From the NCBI GenBank assembly GCA_021806645.1, contig JAJZQX010000003.1, forward strand, positions 1 to 64,000: a stretch of DNA of 64,000 nucleotides, read 5' to 3'. Positions 48,475 through 56,910 of the stretch are shown in pieces. Positions within the stretch are counted from its first letter, which is position 1; each line of letters opens with the position of its first letter. Under the pieces are notes generated by a model. That model saw only the letters and a list, made by a program, of their open reading frames with translations, ran no database searches and was not told the DNA's origin. This DNA is from Myxococcales bacterium (lineage in GTDB: Bacteria; Myxococcota; Myxococcia; Myxococcales; Anaeromyxobacteraceae). The translations under genes were made by a program, and so were the position numbers.

Positions 48475-48538
48475 CGGCAGCTCTCCCCCGAAATCCACTT
48501 TGGGCGCCCAAAGTTGCGAAGGAGGGGCTCCGGTCGGG
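48240..48538 (+). repeat. Lipoprotein-stub direct repeat, copy 2
   Basis: This is the second copy of the 299-bp segment at 46299-46597, offset by 1941 nt. It ends within the RHS stub; beyond 48538 the sequence is unrelated. Confidence 0.92.
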
Positions 48539-48591
48539 GCACGACGTGGACCGCCAGCGGGACGCTGCTGCCAGGGCGACCCGCCGCGAAA
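48471..48591 (+). pseudogene. Truncated RHS stub, cassette remnant
   Basis: A GTG at 48471 overlaps the lipoprotein stop exactly as in the first cassette and opens the same 22-codon start (VTAALPRNPLWAPKVAKEG). Instead of RHS core, unrelated sequence follows and the frame ends at 48620, inside the oppositely oriented neighbour. It appears to be a remnant of a third cassette whose core and tip were lost, and it marks the right end of the island. Confidence 0.6.
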
Positions 48592-50199
48592 CTAGATCAA
48601 CACCAGCCCATCCTCGGTGAAGACCGCCGACCCGGAGAGGATGGCGTCGAGGTTCTGGGCCCGCTCCTCCGAGAGCTCCGACACCAGCTCCAGCACGGTC
48701 GGGAAGGTCATCACCAGCGCGTCGAAGTCGGCGCGCTGCAGGCGGAGCAGGGAGCCGGGGCGGCGCACCGTCACGGTGGCGGTGGCGCCGCTCTTGCGCA
48801 GGCAGCTCATCTCGCCGAACAGGTCCCCCTCGCGCAGCTGGCCCACCAGCACCTCGGTCGTCTGGGTGCGGCGGGTGACGTCCACCGCCCCCTCCAGCAC
48901 CACGTAGAGCCCGTCGGCCGGCGTCCCCTCGCGGATGATCACCTCGCCGGCGCGCACCGCCCGCTCGCGGAACTTCTCCATCACCGCCTTGCGGTCGTCG
49001 CGGCCGAAGGGGCGGAAGAGCGGGCTCACCGCCAGCGCGTTGGCCAGCAGCCGCTGCCGGTAGAAGTGGCGCAGCGAGCCGGCCAGGTGCGGGAAGCGGC
49101 CGGCCAGCGTGCGGAGCACCTCGGCCTCGATCACCAGCACCTCGGACGGCTCCTCGGCCACCACCGTGGCGTTGCGGGGCGCGCCGGAGAGGAGCGCCAT
49201 CTCGCCGAAGAACTCCCCCTCGCCGAGGTGGGCCAGCACCACCTGCTCCCCCTTCTCGTCTCGCCTCTTCACCAGGAGGCGGCCGGTGGAGACCACGTAG
49301 AAGGCGGTCCCCTCCTCCCCCTCGGTGATCACCGTCTGGCCGGCGGCCAGCCGCGCCACCGACAGCCCCCCGGTGAGGGCCACGAAGGCCTCCGGGCTCA
49401 GATCGGAGAAGATCGGCACTCGCGGCAGCCGGGCGTCGGGGCGTGGCGCGGCGGCCTGGACAACCGGAGCCCCCGGTGCCGGCTCGAACTCGGGCTCGAC
49501 CTCCAGCAGCTCCACCGCCTCGTCGTCCACCACGTCCACGTCCACCGAGAACTCCTCTTCCACGCCGGCCAGCACCGCCTCGTCGGCGGCGGCCACGATC
49601 AGGTCGAGGGCGGTCGGATGGCGCGCCGGCTCGGCGACCGGCTCCTGCAACTCGGCCGGCAGCTCGGACTGGTCGAACGGGTCCCTGGTCCGCTCCAACT
49701 CGGACGGCTCCGGTGGGACCGGCGGCGTCAGTGGCAGCGACACCCCACGCTCCACCTCCATCTCCTCGTCGCCCACCGGCTCGAGCTCGATGACCCGGTC
49801 CCGCGGGGGCGGCGGCTCGGCCAGCTTCACCGCCGCGAGGCCCATCATGGTCCGCATCGGCGGCCGCCCCGCCTCGGCGATGGAGCGCCTGGCGTAGAGG
49901 TCGGCCAGCAGCCGCTGCGTCTCGCCGTGCTCCGGATCGAGCTCGAGGATGGTCTTGCTGATGGCGATGGCCTTGATGAGCAGGCCGTCGCGCGCGAACC
50001 GCTCCGCCACGTCGGCGTAGCGCTCCACGGCCTCGGCGATCTCGCCGCCGCGCCGCAGCACGTCGGCCAGCTTCTGGCACGAGGCGACGTCGCGCGGGTC
50101 GGCGCGCACTATCTCTCGGAAGACCTCGGCCGCCTTCTCGACCTTCCCCTTCGAAGCCAGCTCGGCGGCCTTGTCCTTGAGCTTTCGGAGGTCGGCCAT
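48592..50199 (-). CDS. TPR protein with two cyclic nucleotide-binding domains
   Basis: This 535-residue protein has an N-terminal TPR-like region (AAELASKGKVEKAAEVFREI, LADVLRRGGEIAEAVERYAD) to about residue 105, then a Pro/Glu-rich acidic linker of about 140 residues. Two tandem cNMP-binding domains follow, near 265-380 (FFGEMALLSGAPRNATVVA) and 390-505 (LFGEMSCLRKSGATATVTVR). Both have the phosphate-binding cassette but with Asn or Ala at the position usually occupied by the ligand-binding Arg followed by Ser/Thr, so ligand binding is uncertain. There is no DNA-binding or kinase domain. The second ATG (50199) has AGGA at better spacing than the ATG at 50205. Confidence 0.85.
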   Translation of the reverse strand: MADLRKLKDKAAELASKGKVEKAAEVFREIVRADPRDVASCQKLADVLRRGGEIAEAVERYADVAERFARDGLLIKAIAISKTILELDPEHGETQRLLADLYARRSIAEAGRPPMRTMMGLAAVKLAEPPPPRDRVIELEPVGDEEMEVERGVSLPLTPPVPPEPSELERTRDPFDQSELPAELQEPVAEPARHPTALDLIVAAADEAVLAGVEEEFSVDVDVVDDEAVELLEVEPEFEPAPGAPVVQAAAPRPDARLPRVPIFSDLSPEAFVALTGGLSVARLAAGQTVITEGEEGTAFYVVSTGRLLVKRRDEKGEQVVLAHLGEGEFFGEMALLSGAPRNATVVAEEPSEVLVIEAEVLRTLAGRFPHLAGSLRHFYRQRLLANALAVSPLFRPFGRDDRKAVMEKFRERAVRAGEVIIREGTPADGLYVVLEGAVDVTRRTQTTEVLVGQLREGDLFGEMSCLRKSGATATVTVRRPGSLLRLQRADFDALVMTFPTVLELVSELSEERAQNLDAILSGSAVFTEDGLVLI

Positions 50200-50247
50200 C
50201 GCCATGGTCCTAGCACAGGCCGGGCGGAGGGTCCTCTTTACGCCCGC

Positions 50248-52212
50248 TCACGGGCGGTGGACCCCGGGGCGGCGCGAGGGGAGCCGCGCCAGCGCCTCGA
50301 TGGCCGCCCGCCGGACCCGGACCACGTAGTCACTCTTCAGGGCCTCCAGACCCGGCGACGCCGGCTCGTACCGGAGCAGCCCCAAGGCGTGGACCGCCGC
50401 CTCGCGCACCTCGGGCCGCTCGCTGGTGAGCAGCCTGCCGACGGGCGGCCCGGCCTCCGCCCCGGCCAGCGAGGCCACCGCCTCCACCGCTTCCGGAAGC
50501 GACGGTCCCTCTCCACGCTCCACGAAGTCGATGAGCGGCTTGACGCCGGTGGAGGCCCCGAGCCGCGACAGCGCCTGGATGGCCGCGTCGGTCGACTCGC
50601 CCTCGAGCAACCGAGCCAGACCGGTGGCCGCCTCGGCGCTCCCGGTGCGGGCCAGCGCCGGGGCCAGCTCGCTTCGCCAGGCGTCCTCGGACGGCTGCGT
50701 GCTCGCGGCGGCCCGGACCAGCGGCGGAGCCCCTGCCTCCCCCAGCCGTCCGAGCGCCCGGGCCGACGCGGAGCGGACCCCCGCGTCGGCGTCGGCGAGC
50801 CCCTTCTCCAGCGTACCGGTGGCCGCCGGCCCCAACAGCCAGCCTTGACCTTCGATGGCCCCGGCCCGGATGGCCGGCGACGGCTCGGAGAGCCCCCGCA
50901 CGACCAGCGGCGCCACCCCGTCGGCGTGAAGCCTGCCGGCGGCCGCCAGCAACGCCCCCAGCTCGGCCGCTTCGGGCGGCTCGAGGAAGGCGGGCGGATT
51001 CCTGGGGTCGGCGATGACCTTGGCGCGGGCCTCGTCGATCCGCTTGAAGAGCGACGCGACCCTCGCGCCGACGTCCTTGGCCGCACCCGGCCAGCCGGCG
51101 GTCCCTACGACGCGGGCCGCGGCGGCACGCACGGCCGGCTCTCCGCCCCGGGAGGCGAGGAGCGCCAGCATCCTGCGGCTCACCGCCTCGGCGTCGGCGC
51201 CGTCCCAGCGCAGCTCGGCCAGCGCCGCCAGCGCGGCCAGGCCGCCGGCACGGCCGATCCGGTCGAGCAGCGGCTTCACCGGGCAGGTGGCCCCCCGCTG
51301 GCGGGCCAGCCGCGCCGCCTGCATCGCCCGCGCCGGGTCCTGGCTGCGCGTGGCGACCGCGCAGAGCGCGCTTCCCGCCTCGGCCGTCTCGGGAAGCGCC
51401 GCCAGCGCCGCCATGGCCGCGGCGCCTGGCGCACCGCCTCGTTCGGCCACGCCGGCCAGGCCGGGGGCCGTGCCGGGATCGCCGAGAACCCGCAAACCAT
51501 CGGCCGCGGCCTCCGCCACGCCAGGCCCCTGGGAGGCGAGCAGCCGCTCCAGCCGGATCCGCGCCGAGCCGTCCCCCGACGCGCCGAGGCCGCGGGCCAC
51601 GCCGGCCAGCACCACCGGGTCGAGCTTGTCTCCCTCGGCGAGCAGCCCGAGCAACCTGGCCACCGCCTCGGCCCGGCCGCTGGCGCCCAGCTCCTCCGCG
51701 GCTCCGGCCCGCTCCGCCGGACCGCCACGCTCCAGCGCCACCTGGTTCCGCTCGTAGCGGAGCCGTGCCTCGACCTCGACCGCCTCGCGCAGCGAGGCGC
51801 CGATCTGCCGGAGCGCCGCCGCGATCGACGCGCGCCCGGCCGAGCTGGCCACCGCATACCCGGCCAGCAGCCGCTCCTTGCCTCCGTCCCCTGGCGCCAG
51901 TTCGGAGAGGCCGCGGGCGGCCGCGCCGGCCACGGCCGGATCGACATCGCCCAGGAGGGCGCCGAGCCCCTCGGCCGCGCGCGGACCACCCAGCTTCGGG
52001 AAGGCCTCGGCCGCGGCCTGCCGCACCTGGCTGCTCCGGTCGGCCTGGGCCAGCAGGAGCGCCGGGAGCGCCTGTCCCGGCGAGGCGCTCCCCAGCCGGC
52101 GCACGGCGGCGGCTCGCCGGCACGGATCCGGCGACTCGAGGTCGGCGCGTGACGAGCAACCGGCCGCCAGCGTGGCGGCGAGCGCGAGGGCGAGGGAGCG
52201 GTGGAGGTCCAT
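50248..52212 (-). CDS. HEAT-repeat lipoprotein, function unknown
   Basis: This approximately 654-residue protein has a lipoprotein signal peptide (MDLHRSLALALAATLAAGC) and then consists almost entirely of Ala/Leu-rich HEAT/PBS-lyase repeats, for instance CRRAAAVRRLGSASPGQALP, QVRQAAAEAFPKLGGPRAAE and EVREAAVHALGLLRYEPAS. It is likely a periplasmic or outer-membrane scaffold. It is much longer than the HEAT lipoprotein at the left edge of the window and is not obviously its paralogue. GTG 52224 is the alternative start. Confidence 0.8.
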   Translation of the reverse strand: MDLHRSLALALAATLAAGCSSRADLESPDPCRRAAAVRRLGSASPGQALPALLLAQADRSSQVRQAAAEAFPKLGGPRAAEGLGALLGDVDPAVAGAAARGLSELAPGDGGKERLLAGYAVASSAGRASIAAALRQIGASLREAVEVEARLRYERNQVALERGGPAERAGAAEELGASGRAEAVARLLGLLAEGDKLDPVVLAGVARGLGASGDGSARIRLERLLASQGPGVAEAAADGLRVLGDPGTAPGLAGVAERGGAPGAAAMAALAALPETAEAGSALCAVATRSQDPARAMQAARLARQRGATCPVKPLLDRIGRAGGLAALAALAELRWDGADAEAVSRRMLALLASRGGEPAVRAAAARVVGTAGWPGAAKDVGARVASLFKRIDEARAKVIADPRNPPAFLEPPEAAELGALLAAAGRLHADGVAPLVVRGLSEPSPAIRAGAIEGQGWLLGPAATGTLEKGLADADAGVRSASARALGRLGEAGAPPLVRAAASTQPSEDAWRSELAPALARTGSAEAATGLARLLEGESTDAAIQALSRLGASTGVKPLIDFVERGEGPSLPEAVEAVASLAGAEAGPPVGRLLTSERPEVREAAVHALGLLRYEPASPGLEALKSDYVVRVRRAAIEALARLPSRRPGVHRP

Positions 52213-52259
52213 CGGCGTGGGCACTGTCCCGCGACGCCGGAGAGCGCCGCAAGCGGAAG

Positions 52260-53303
52260 CTAGCGACCGCGCCGGGGTGGGCGGCCTGGACGAGAGGGAC
52301 GCTCCACCCGGCCGGTCCGGCTGGATGGCGGCGTTCGCTCGGGACGCCCGGCCCGGCCGGTAGGCTCCTTCCGCTCCGGACGATCGCTCCGCCTTGGCTT
52401 CCCGCTCGGCGGGTTGTTCTCCTCGAAGGCGCGCTGGTCGCCGGCATGGCCAGGGCGCCTGGTCCCCGCATGCCTGGCCGCCTGCGGCGGCGGACCGTGG
52501 CCGTGGCGCCGCCCCGCCTTGGGGAGCTCGTGGGCCATGGCCGTGCGGCCCGGCTCGCCCCCCTCCATCCCGACCGCGGCCCGCATCACCTGGACCTCCT
52601 CGGGGGTGAGGTCGCGCCAGTGGCCGGGGCGAAGCCGCGCCACCGTGATGCCGCCGAACTCCGGCCGGTAGAGCCGGAGCACCGGCAGCCCCACCGACTC
52701 GCAGAGCCGCTTCACCAGGTGGAAGCGCCCCTCCCCCACCACGATCTTGATCCAGGTGTTGGTCTCGACCTTCTCGTGGATCTCGGCGCTGAGCGCCTTG
52801 GCCGGGCCGTCCTCCAGCCGGACCCCCTCGACCATGCGCCGCAGCGCCCCCTCGTCGGGCACGCCCTTGGTCTTCACCAGGTAGACCCGCCGGTGGCCGT
52901 AGCGCGGGTGGGCCAGCCGGTTGGCCAGCTCGCCGTCGTCGGTGAAGAGCAGCGCCCCCTCGGCGTCGTAGTCGAGCCGCCCGACCGGGAAGACCCGCTC
53001 CTCGACGCCGGAGAGATAGCCGCGCGCGGTGGGGCGCCCCTGCGGATCCGAGAGCGTGGTGACGCAGCCCGGCGGCTTGTAGAGGAGGATGTAGCGCCGC
53101 TGGCCGGCCCGCTCCACCGGCTGGCCGTCCACCACCACCAGGTCGCGCCCCGGCGTGACCTTGGTGCCGAGTTCCTTCACCACCAGCCCGTTCACCTTCA
53201 CCCTGCCCGACTGGATGATCTCCTCGGCCTTGCGGCGGGAGGCCAGGCCGGCGTCGGCGAGGAACTTCTGCAGCCGGACGGTGCCGGTGGTGGGCTTGCT
53301 CAT
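52260..53303 (-). CDS. RsuA/RluB-family pseudouridine synthase with basic tail
   Basis: This 347-residue enzyme isomerises uridine in rRNA. An S4 RNA-binding domain (RLQKFLADAGLASRRKAEEI near 10-29) precedes the catalytic domain with the active-site motif FPVGRLDYDAEGALLFTDDG (Asp in GRLDYD near 112-117). The core matches RluB. The final 100 or so residues are a disordered basic tail rich in Arg, Pro and Gly (GRRHGHGPPPQAARHAG, GRPPRRGR). The start overlaps the scpB stop by 4 nt; scpB-rluB linkage is widespread in bacteria. Confidence 0.93.
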   Translation of the reverse strand: MSKPTTGTVRLQKFLADAGLASRRKAEEIIQSGRVKVNGLVVKELGTKVTPGRDLVVVDGQPVERAGQRRYILLYKPPGCVTTLSDPQGRPTARGYLSGVEERVFPVGRLDYDAEGALLFTDDGELANRLAHPRYGHRRVYLVKTKGVPDEGALRRMVEGVRLEDGPAKALSAEIHEKVETNTWIKIVVGEGRFHLVKRLCESVGLPVLRLYRPEFGGITVARLRPGHWRDLTPEEVQVMRAAVGMEGGEPGRTAMAHELPKAGRRHGHGPPPQAARHAGTRRPGHAGDQRAFEENNPPSGKPRRSDRPERKEPTGRAGRPERTPPSSRTGRVERPSRPGRPPRRGR

Positions 53304-54235
53304 GTGCTCCCCTGTTGATCGTCGGGCGCCTCGCCGTCGGACTTCCGCGCCAGGGCCGCCTCGGCCGCCCTGGAGACGGTGTCGGCCGTCTCCAGCGCCT
53401 TCTCCAGCTGGTCGAGCGCGGCGTCAGACTCGGCCTTCCTGGCGTCCAGCTCGGCGGTCAGCGCCGGGTCGGCCAGCGACTCGACCAGGCCGACGATGGC
53501 CTGCTCGGGCTGCTTCTCCACGATCTCGCGGTGTTCCTCGGAGAGCTCGTGGAACTCGCGCAGCGTCGGGAGCGAGGCCAGGTCCTTCAGGGCGAAGAAC
53601 TCGAGGAACTCGCGCGAGGTGCCGTAGAGGATGGGCCGGCCCGGCTCCTCCTTCTTGCCGAGGATCTTGAGCAGCTTCCGGTCCAGCAGCGCCTTCACCA
53701 CCGCGCCGCAGTCCACGCCGCGGATCTCCTCGACCTCGGGGCGGGTCACCGGCTGCCGGTAGGCGATGATGGCCAGGGTCTCCAGCGCCGCGCGGGTGAG
53801 CCGCTGCGGCTTCACCTTGAGGAAGCGCCGGGCGAAGGCCGAGTTGTCCGGCGAGCTGCGCAGCTGCCAGCCGCCGGCCACCTCGTGCAGCACCACGCCG
53901 CACGGCCCCTCGCGGTAGTGGCCGGAGAGCTGGTCGAGCGCCTTCTCGATCCGCTCGGTCTCCACGCCGCTGGCCTGCCGGATCTCCTCGACGGTGACCG
54001 GCTTCTCGGCCAGGAACAGCAGGGTCTCGACGATGGTCCGGACGCGGTCAACCCCGAGCCGCCTGGCGGCCCCGGCCAGCTTCTCGAACGGCTCCTCCTT
54101 CTCCTCGGCCAGGTCGATCTCGGCCGGCTCGACCTCGTCGAGCGCCGGATCGGCCTTGGCCTCCTCGGCCGCCTGCAGCTGGGCCAGCTCCTCCGCGGAG
54201 ACGCCGGGCGCGTGCGGTGGGTGCTGCTCGTTCAT
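53300..54235 (-). CDS. scpB: Segregation and condensation protein ScpB
   Basis: This 311-residue protein is a winged-helix kleisin partner that works with Smc and ScpA in chromosome compaction. The core (about 60-235) contains RTIVETLLFLAEKPVTVEEI, LTRAALETLAIIAYRQPVTR and EEIRGVDCGAVVKALLDRKL. Acidic N-terminal and C-terminal extensions of about 60 and 75 residues make it longer than the usual 180-200. Start and stop overlap scpA and rluB by 4 nt each, so the three are co-translated. Confidence 0.95.
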   Translation of the reverse strand: MNEQHPPHAPGVSAEELAQLQAAEEAKADPALDEVEPAEIDLAEEKEEPFEKLAGAARRLGVDRVRTIVETLLFLAEKPVTVEEIRQASGVETERIEKALDQLSGHYREGPCGVVLHEVAGGWQLRSSPDNSAFARRFLKVKPQRLTRAALETLAIIAYRQPVTRPEVEEIRGVDCGAVVKALLDRKLLKILGKKEEPGRPILYGTSREFLEFFALKDLASLPTLREFHELSEEHREIVEKQPEQAIVGLVESLADPALTAELDARKAESDAALDQLEKALETADTVSRAAEAALARKSDGEAPDDQQGST

Positions 54236-55119
54236 CGGTACTCCTCCGGCGAGCCGGGGAGGTCCCCGTCGCCGAGCGTGTCCTTGGCCTCGACGAGGAT
54301 CTCCGCGCCGACCGCGCCGGCCTCGTCGAAGGAGGCCTGGTAGATCCGGATCAGCTTGAGCTTGGCCATCTCCAGGATGGCAAGGAAGGTGGAGATCACC
54401 TCGGAGCGGGTGTTGGGCGCCCCCTGGTTGCCGCGCAGCAGCTCCTCGAAGCTGGCCCGGCCCTGCAGGCGCAGCACCTCCACCACCCGCGCGATGGCGT
54501 CGGTGATGGAGAGCCGGTCGCCGAAGATCTCGTGGGTGGCGTCCGGCCTGGCGTGCTTGAGGGCCCGGTCGAGCGCCTCGATCAGCTTGAAGACCGAGAC
54601 GTCGGCCAGCCCCTCCGGCCCGTCGGCCGCCGCCGGCCGCTCGGTCCGGGCCCGACGCGTGAAGACAGTCCGCTCCAGGATGTCGCGCTCCCCCAGCTCG
54701 GCGCCCGCCGCCTTGTACTTCTGGTAGACCAGCAGCCGCCGCACCAGCTCGGCGCGCGGATCGACGCCGGCCTCCTCCGGCTCGGCGTCCTCGGCCACCT
54801 CGGTGCGCGGCAGGAGCAGCTTGCTCTTCATGAGCACGAGCTGCGCCGCCATGTCGAGGAAGCCGCCGGCCACGTCGATGTCGAGCTCGCGCAGCAGCTC
54901 CAGCGTGGCCAGGTAGCTCTCGGTGATGCGGGCGATGGGGATGTCGAGCAGCTCGACCTGGTGTTCCTTGACCAGGTGGAGCAGCAGGTCGAGCGGCCCC
55001 TCGAAGGGAGGCTCGCCGGCCTTGAACGGCGGCAGCGAGATGCGGAAGGCGTCCACCGTGCGAGCCGGGGCCCCCTCGCCGGCGCCCGTGGCGCCCGTCT
55101 CGTCCCGCTGCATCGACAT
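54232..55119 (-). CDS. scpA: Segregation and condensation protein ScpA
   Basis: This 295-residue kleisin bridges the Smc heads. It shows FEGPLDLLLHLVKEHQVELL near 38-57, IPIARITESYLATLELLREL, and the C-terminal winged-helix region with NTRSEVISTFLAILEMAKLK, the usual Smc-binding end. Length is slightly above the typical 250. GGGGGAG lies upstream. It begins 29 nt after trpS and is followed with overlap by scpB. Confidence 0.95.
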   Translation of the reverse strand: MSMQRDETGATGAGEGAPARTVDAFRISLPPFKAGEPPFEGPLDLLLHLVKEHQVELLDIPIARITESYLATLELLRELDIDVAGGFLDMAAQLVLMKSKLLLPRTEVAEDAEPEEAGVDPRAELVRRLLVYQKYKAAGAELGERDILERTVFTRRARTERPAAADGPEGLADVSVFKLIEALDRALKHARPDATHEIFGDRLSITDAIARVVEVLRLQGRASFEELLRGNQGAPNTRSEVISTFLAILEMAKLKLIRIYQASFDEAGAVGAEILVEAKDTLGDGDLPGSPEEYR

Positions 55120-55148
55120 CGCCGTGGCCGCTCCCCCGCGTCGCGAGC

Positions 55149-56135
55149 CTACAGCTTCATGGCGGCGCGCACCTGCGCCATGGTCACCTGCGCCACCGCC
55201 CGGGCCTTGCCGTTGCCCACCTCCACAAGGTCGTCGAGGTCCCTGGGGCGGGCCAGCAGCGCCTCGCGCTTCGCGCGCATCCGCTCCTGATCGGGCTCCA
55301 GCCTCTCCAGCAGCTTCTTCTTGCAGTCAACGCAGCCGATGCCGGCGGTCCGGCAGTTGGCGTCCACCCAGGCCACCGTCCCGGCGTCGCTGTAGATCTT
55401 GTGCAGGTAGAAGATGCCGCAGACCTCGGGGTTGCCGGGATCCTGCCGGCGCTTCCGCTGCGGGTCGGTCACCGCCCCCATGATCTTCTTGCGGGTCGAC
55501 TCGGCCGGCTCGCCCAGCTCGATCGAGTTGTTGTAGCTCTTCGACATCTTGCGGCCGTCGGTGCCGATCACCTTGGCCGCCTCGGTCAGCACCGGCCTGG
55601 GCTCGGGAAAGACCTCGCCGTAGTGGCCGTTGAACTTGCGGACGATCTCGCGCGAGAGCTCGAGGTGGGCCACCTGGTCGGCCCCCACCGGAACGCGCAG
55701 CGCCTTGTAGAGGATGACGTCGGCGGTCATCAGCACCGGGTAGCCCAGGAAGCCGTAGAGCGCCAGGTCACGGTCGGTGAGGTTCTCGCGCACCTCCTTG
55801 TAGGAGGGGGAGCGCTCCAGCCAGCCGAGCGGCGTGATCATGCCGAGCAGCAGGGCCAGCTCGGCGGTCTCCTTCACCTGGCTCTGCACGAAGAGCGTGG
55901 AGCGAACCGGGTCGATGCCGGCGGCGATGAAGTCGACGAACATCTCCCGCTCGGCCGTCTTGATGGTCGCGGTCTGGCTGTAGTTGGTGGTGAGCGCGTG
56001 CCAGTCGGCCGAGAAGAAGAAGCAGCGGTTCTCTTCCTGCAGCCGGACCCAGTTGACGAGGGCGCCGTGCAGGTGGCCGAGGTGGAGCCGGCCGGTGGGG
56101 CGCATGCCGGAGACGACGATGGGGAGGGCGGTCAT
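55149..56135 (-). CDS. trpS: Tryptophanyl-tRNA synthetase
   Basis: This 328-residue class I aminoacyl-tRNA synthetase charges tRNA-Trp. The HIGH-type motif is HLGH at residues 18-21 and KMSKS is at 196-200. A Cys pair in CRTAGIGCVDCKKK near 270-283 resembles the cluster- or zinc-binding segment seen in some bacterial TrpRS. Length and motif spacing are normal. ATG 56135 gives the canonical N-terminus MTALPIVVSGMRPTGRLHLG. Confidence 0.96.
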   Translation of the reverse strand: MTALPIVVSGMRPTGRLHLGHLHGALVNWVRLQEENRCFFFSADWHALTTNYSQTATIKTAEREMFVDFIAAGIDPVRSTLFVQSQVKETAELALLLGMITPLGWLERSPSYKEVRENLTDRDLALYGFLGYPVLMTADVILYKALRVPVGADQVAHLELSREIVRKFNGHYGEVFPEPRPVLTEAAKVIGTDGRKMSKSYNNSIELGEPAESTRKKIMGAVTDPQRKRRQDPGNPEVCGIFYLHKIYSDAGTVAWVDANCRTAGIGCVDCKKKLLERLEPDQERMRAKREALLARPRDLDDLVEVGNGKARAVAQVTMAQVRAAMKL

Positions 56136-56152
56136 GGCGAGAGGGGCTTCCC

Positions 56153-56797
56153 CTAGGAGAGACGAAGGGCCAACCGGAACAGCATCCCGCTCAGGGCCTG
56201 GACCGGTCCGGAGATGAGGCCTCCTCCGAACCAGAAGATGCCGATGAGCAGGAACGGGGCGAACCGCTCCAGCTCGTGCCACTGGTTGCGCAGCCGGTAG
56301 GGGAGCAGCCAGGCCACGATGCGGCTGCCGTCGAGCGGCGGGATGGGGATCATGTTGAAGAGCGCCAACATGACGTTGAACGTGAGCATGTTGAGCAGGA
56401 ACATCTCGCCCATGGTGCCCCGGTCCACCAGCTCGGGAGCCACGCGCAAGCCGAGGCCGTAAGCCGCGGCCGACAGCACGGCCAGGACCAGGTTGGAGAG
56501 CGGCCCGGCGCTGGCCGACATGGCCATCCCCGCGCCCATGCTCACGTCGCGACGGAAGCGGGACGGGTCGATGGGCACCGGCTTGGCCCAGCCGAACGAG
56601 AAGAGCAGCGGCGCTATCAGCGTTCCGAGCACGTCGATGTGGGCGATGGGGTTGAGGGTGAGGCGCCCCTCGCGGCGAGCCGTGTCGTCGCCGAGCCTGG
56701 CGGCGGTCCAGGCGTGGCAGTACTCGTGGATGGAAAGAGAGATGATCCAGAGCGGCAGGAAGAGAAGCCGCGAGAGCAGCGCATCGGTCGAGAACAA
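56153..56797 (-). CDS. Site-2-protease-type (M50) integral membrane metalloprotease
   Basis: This 214-residue membrane protein has the zinc motif H24-E25-x2-H28 (SIHEYCHAW) and the second-site aspartate in PIPPLDGSRI (Asp156), as in small rhomboid-like M50 proteins. About five membrane spans are present. These proteases cut within membranes, but substrates of this subgroup are unknown. The start is TTG 56797 with AGAGG upstream; no ATG or GTG start fits. That ribosome-binding site lies in a small palindrome (CCTCT/AGAGG), which might limit initiation. Confidence 0.88.
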   Translation of the reverse strand: MFSTDALLSRLLFLPLWIISLSIHEYCHAWTAARLGDDTARREGRLTLNPIAHIDVLGTLIAPLLFSFGWAKPVPIDPSRFRRDVSMGAGMAMSASAGPLSNLVLAVLSAAAYGLGLRVAPELVDRGTMGEMFLLNMLTFNVMLALFNMIPIPPLDGSRIVAWLLPYRLRNQWHELERFAPFLLIGIFWFGGGLISGPVQALSGMLFRLALRLS

Positions 56798-56910
56798 GGG
56801 GTAACCTCTTCGAAAGAGGAGTGGTTTAGCAGCGTGGGGCGCGTGGGTCAACGCATCAGGCCACGCCTGGAAGGCCAGTCCAGGCGGGGAGTTCCAGCCC
56901 GCGCGGGCCT

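Noticed and set aside
48514-52152. Plus-strand open frame of about 1200 codons opposite the cNMP-binding and HEAT-repeat genes
   Set aside because: It spans two convincing minus-strand genes and their intergenic gap, with a low-complexity translation.
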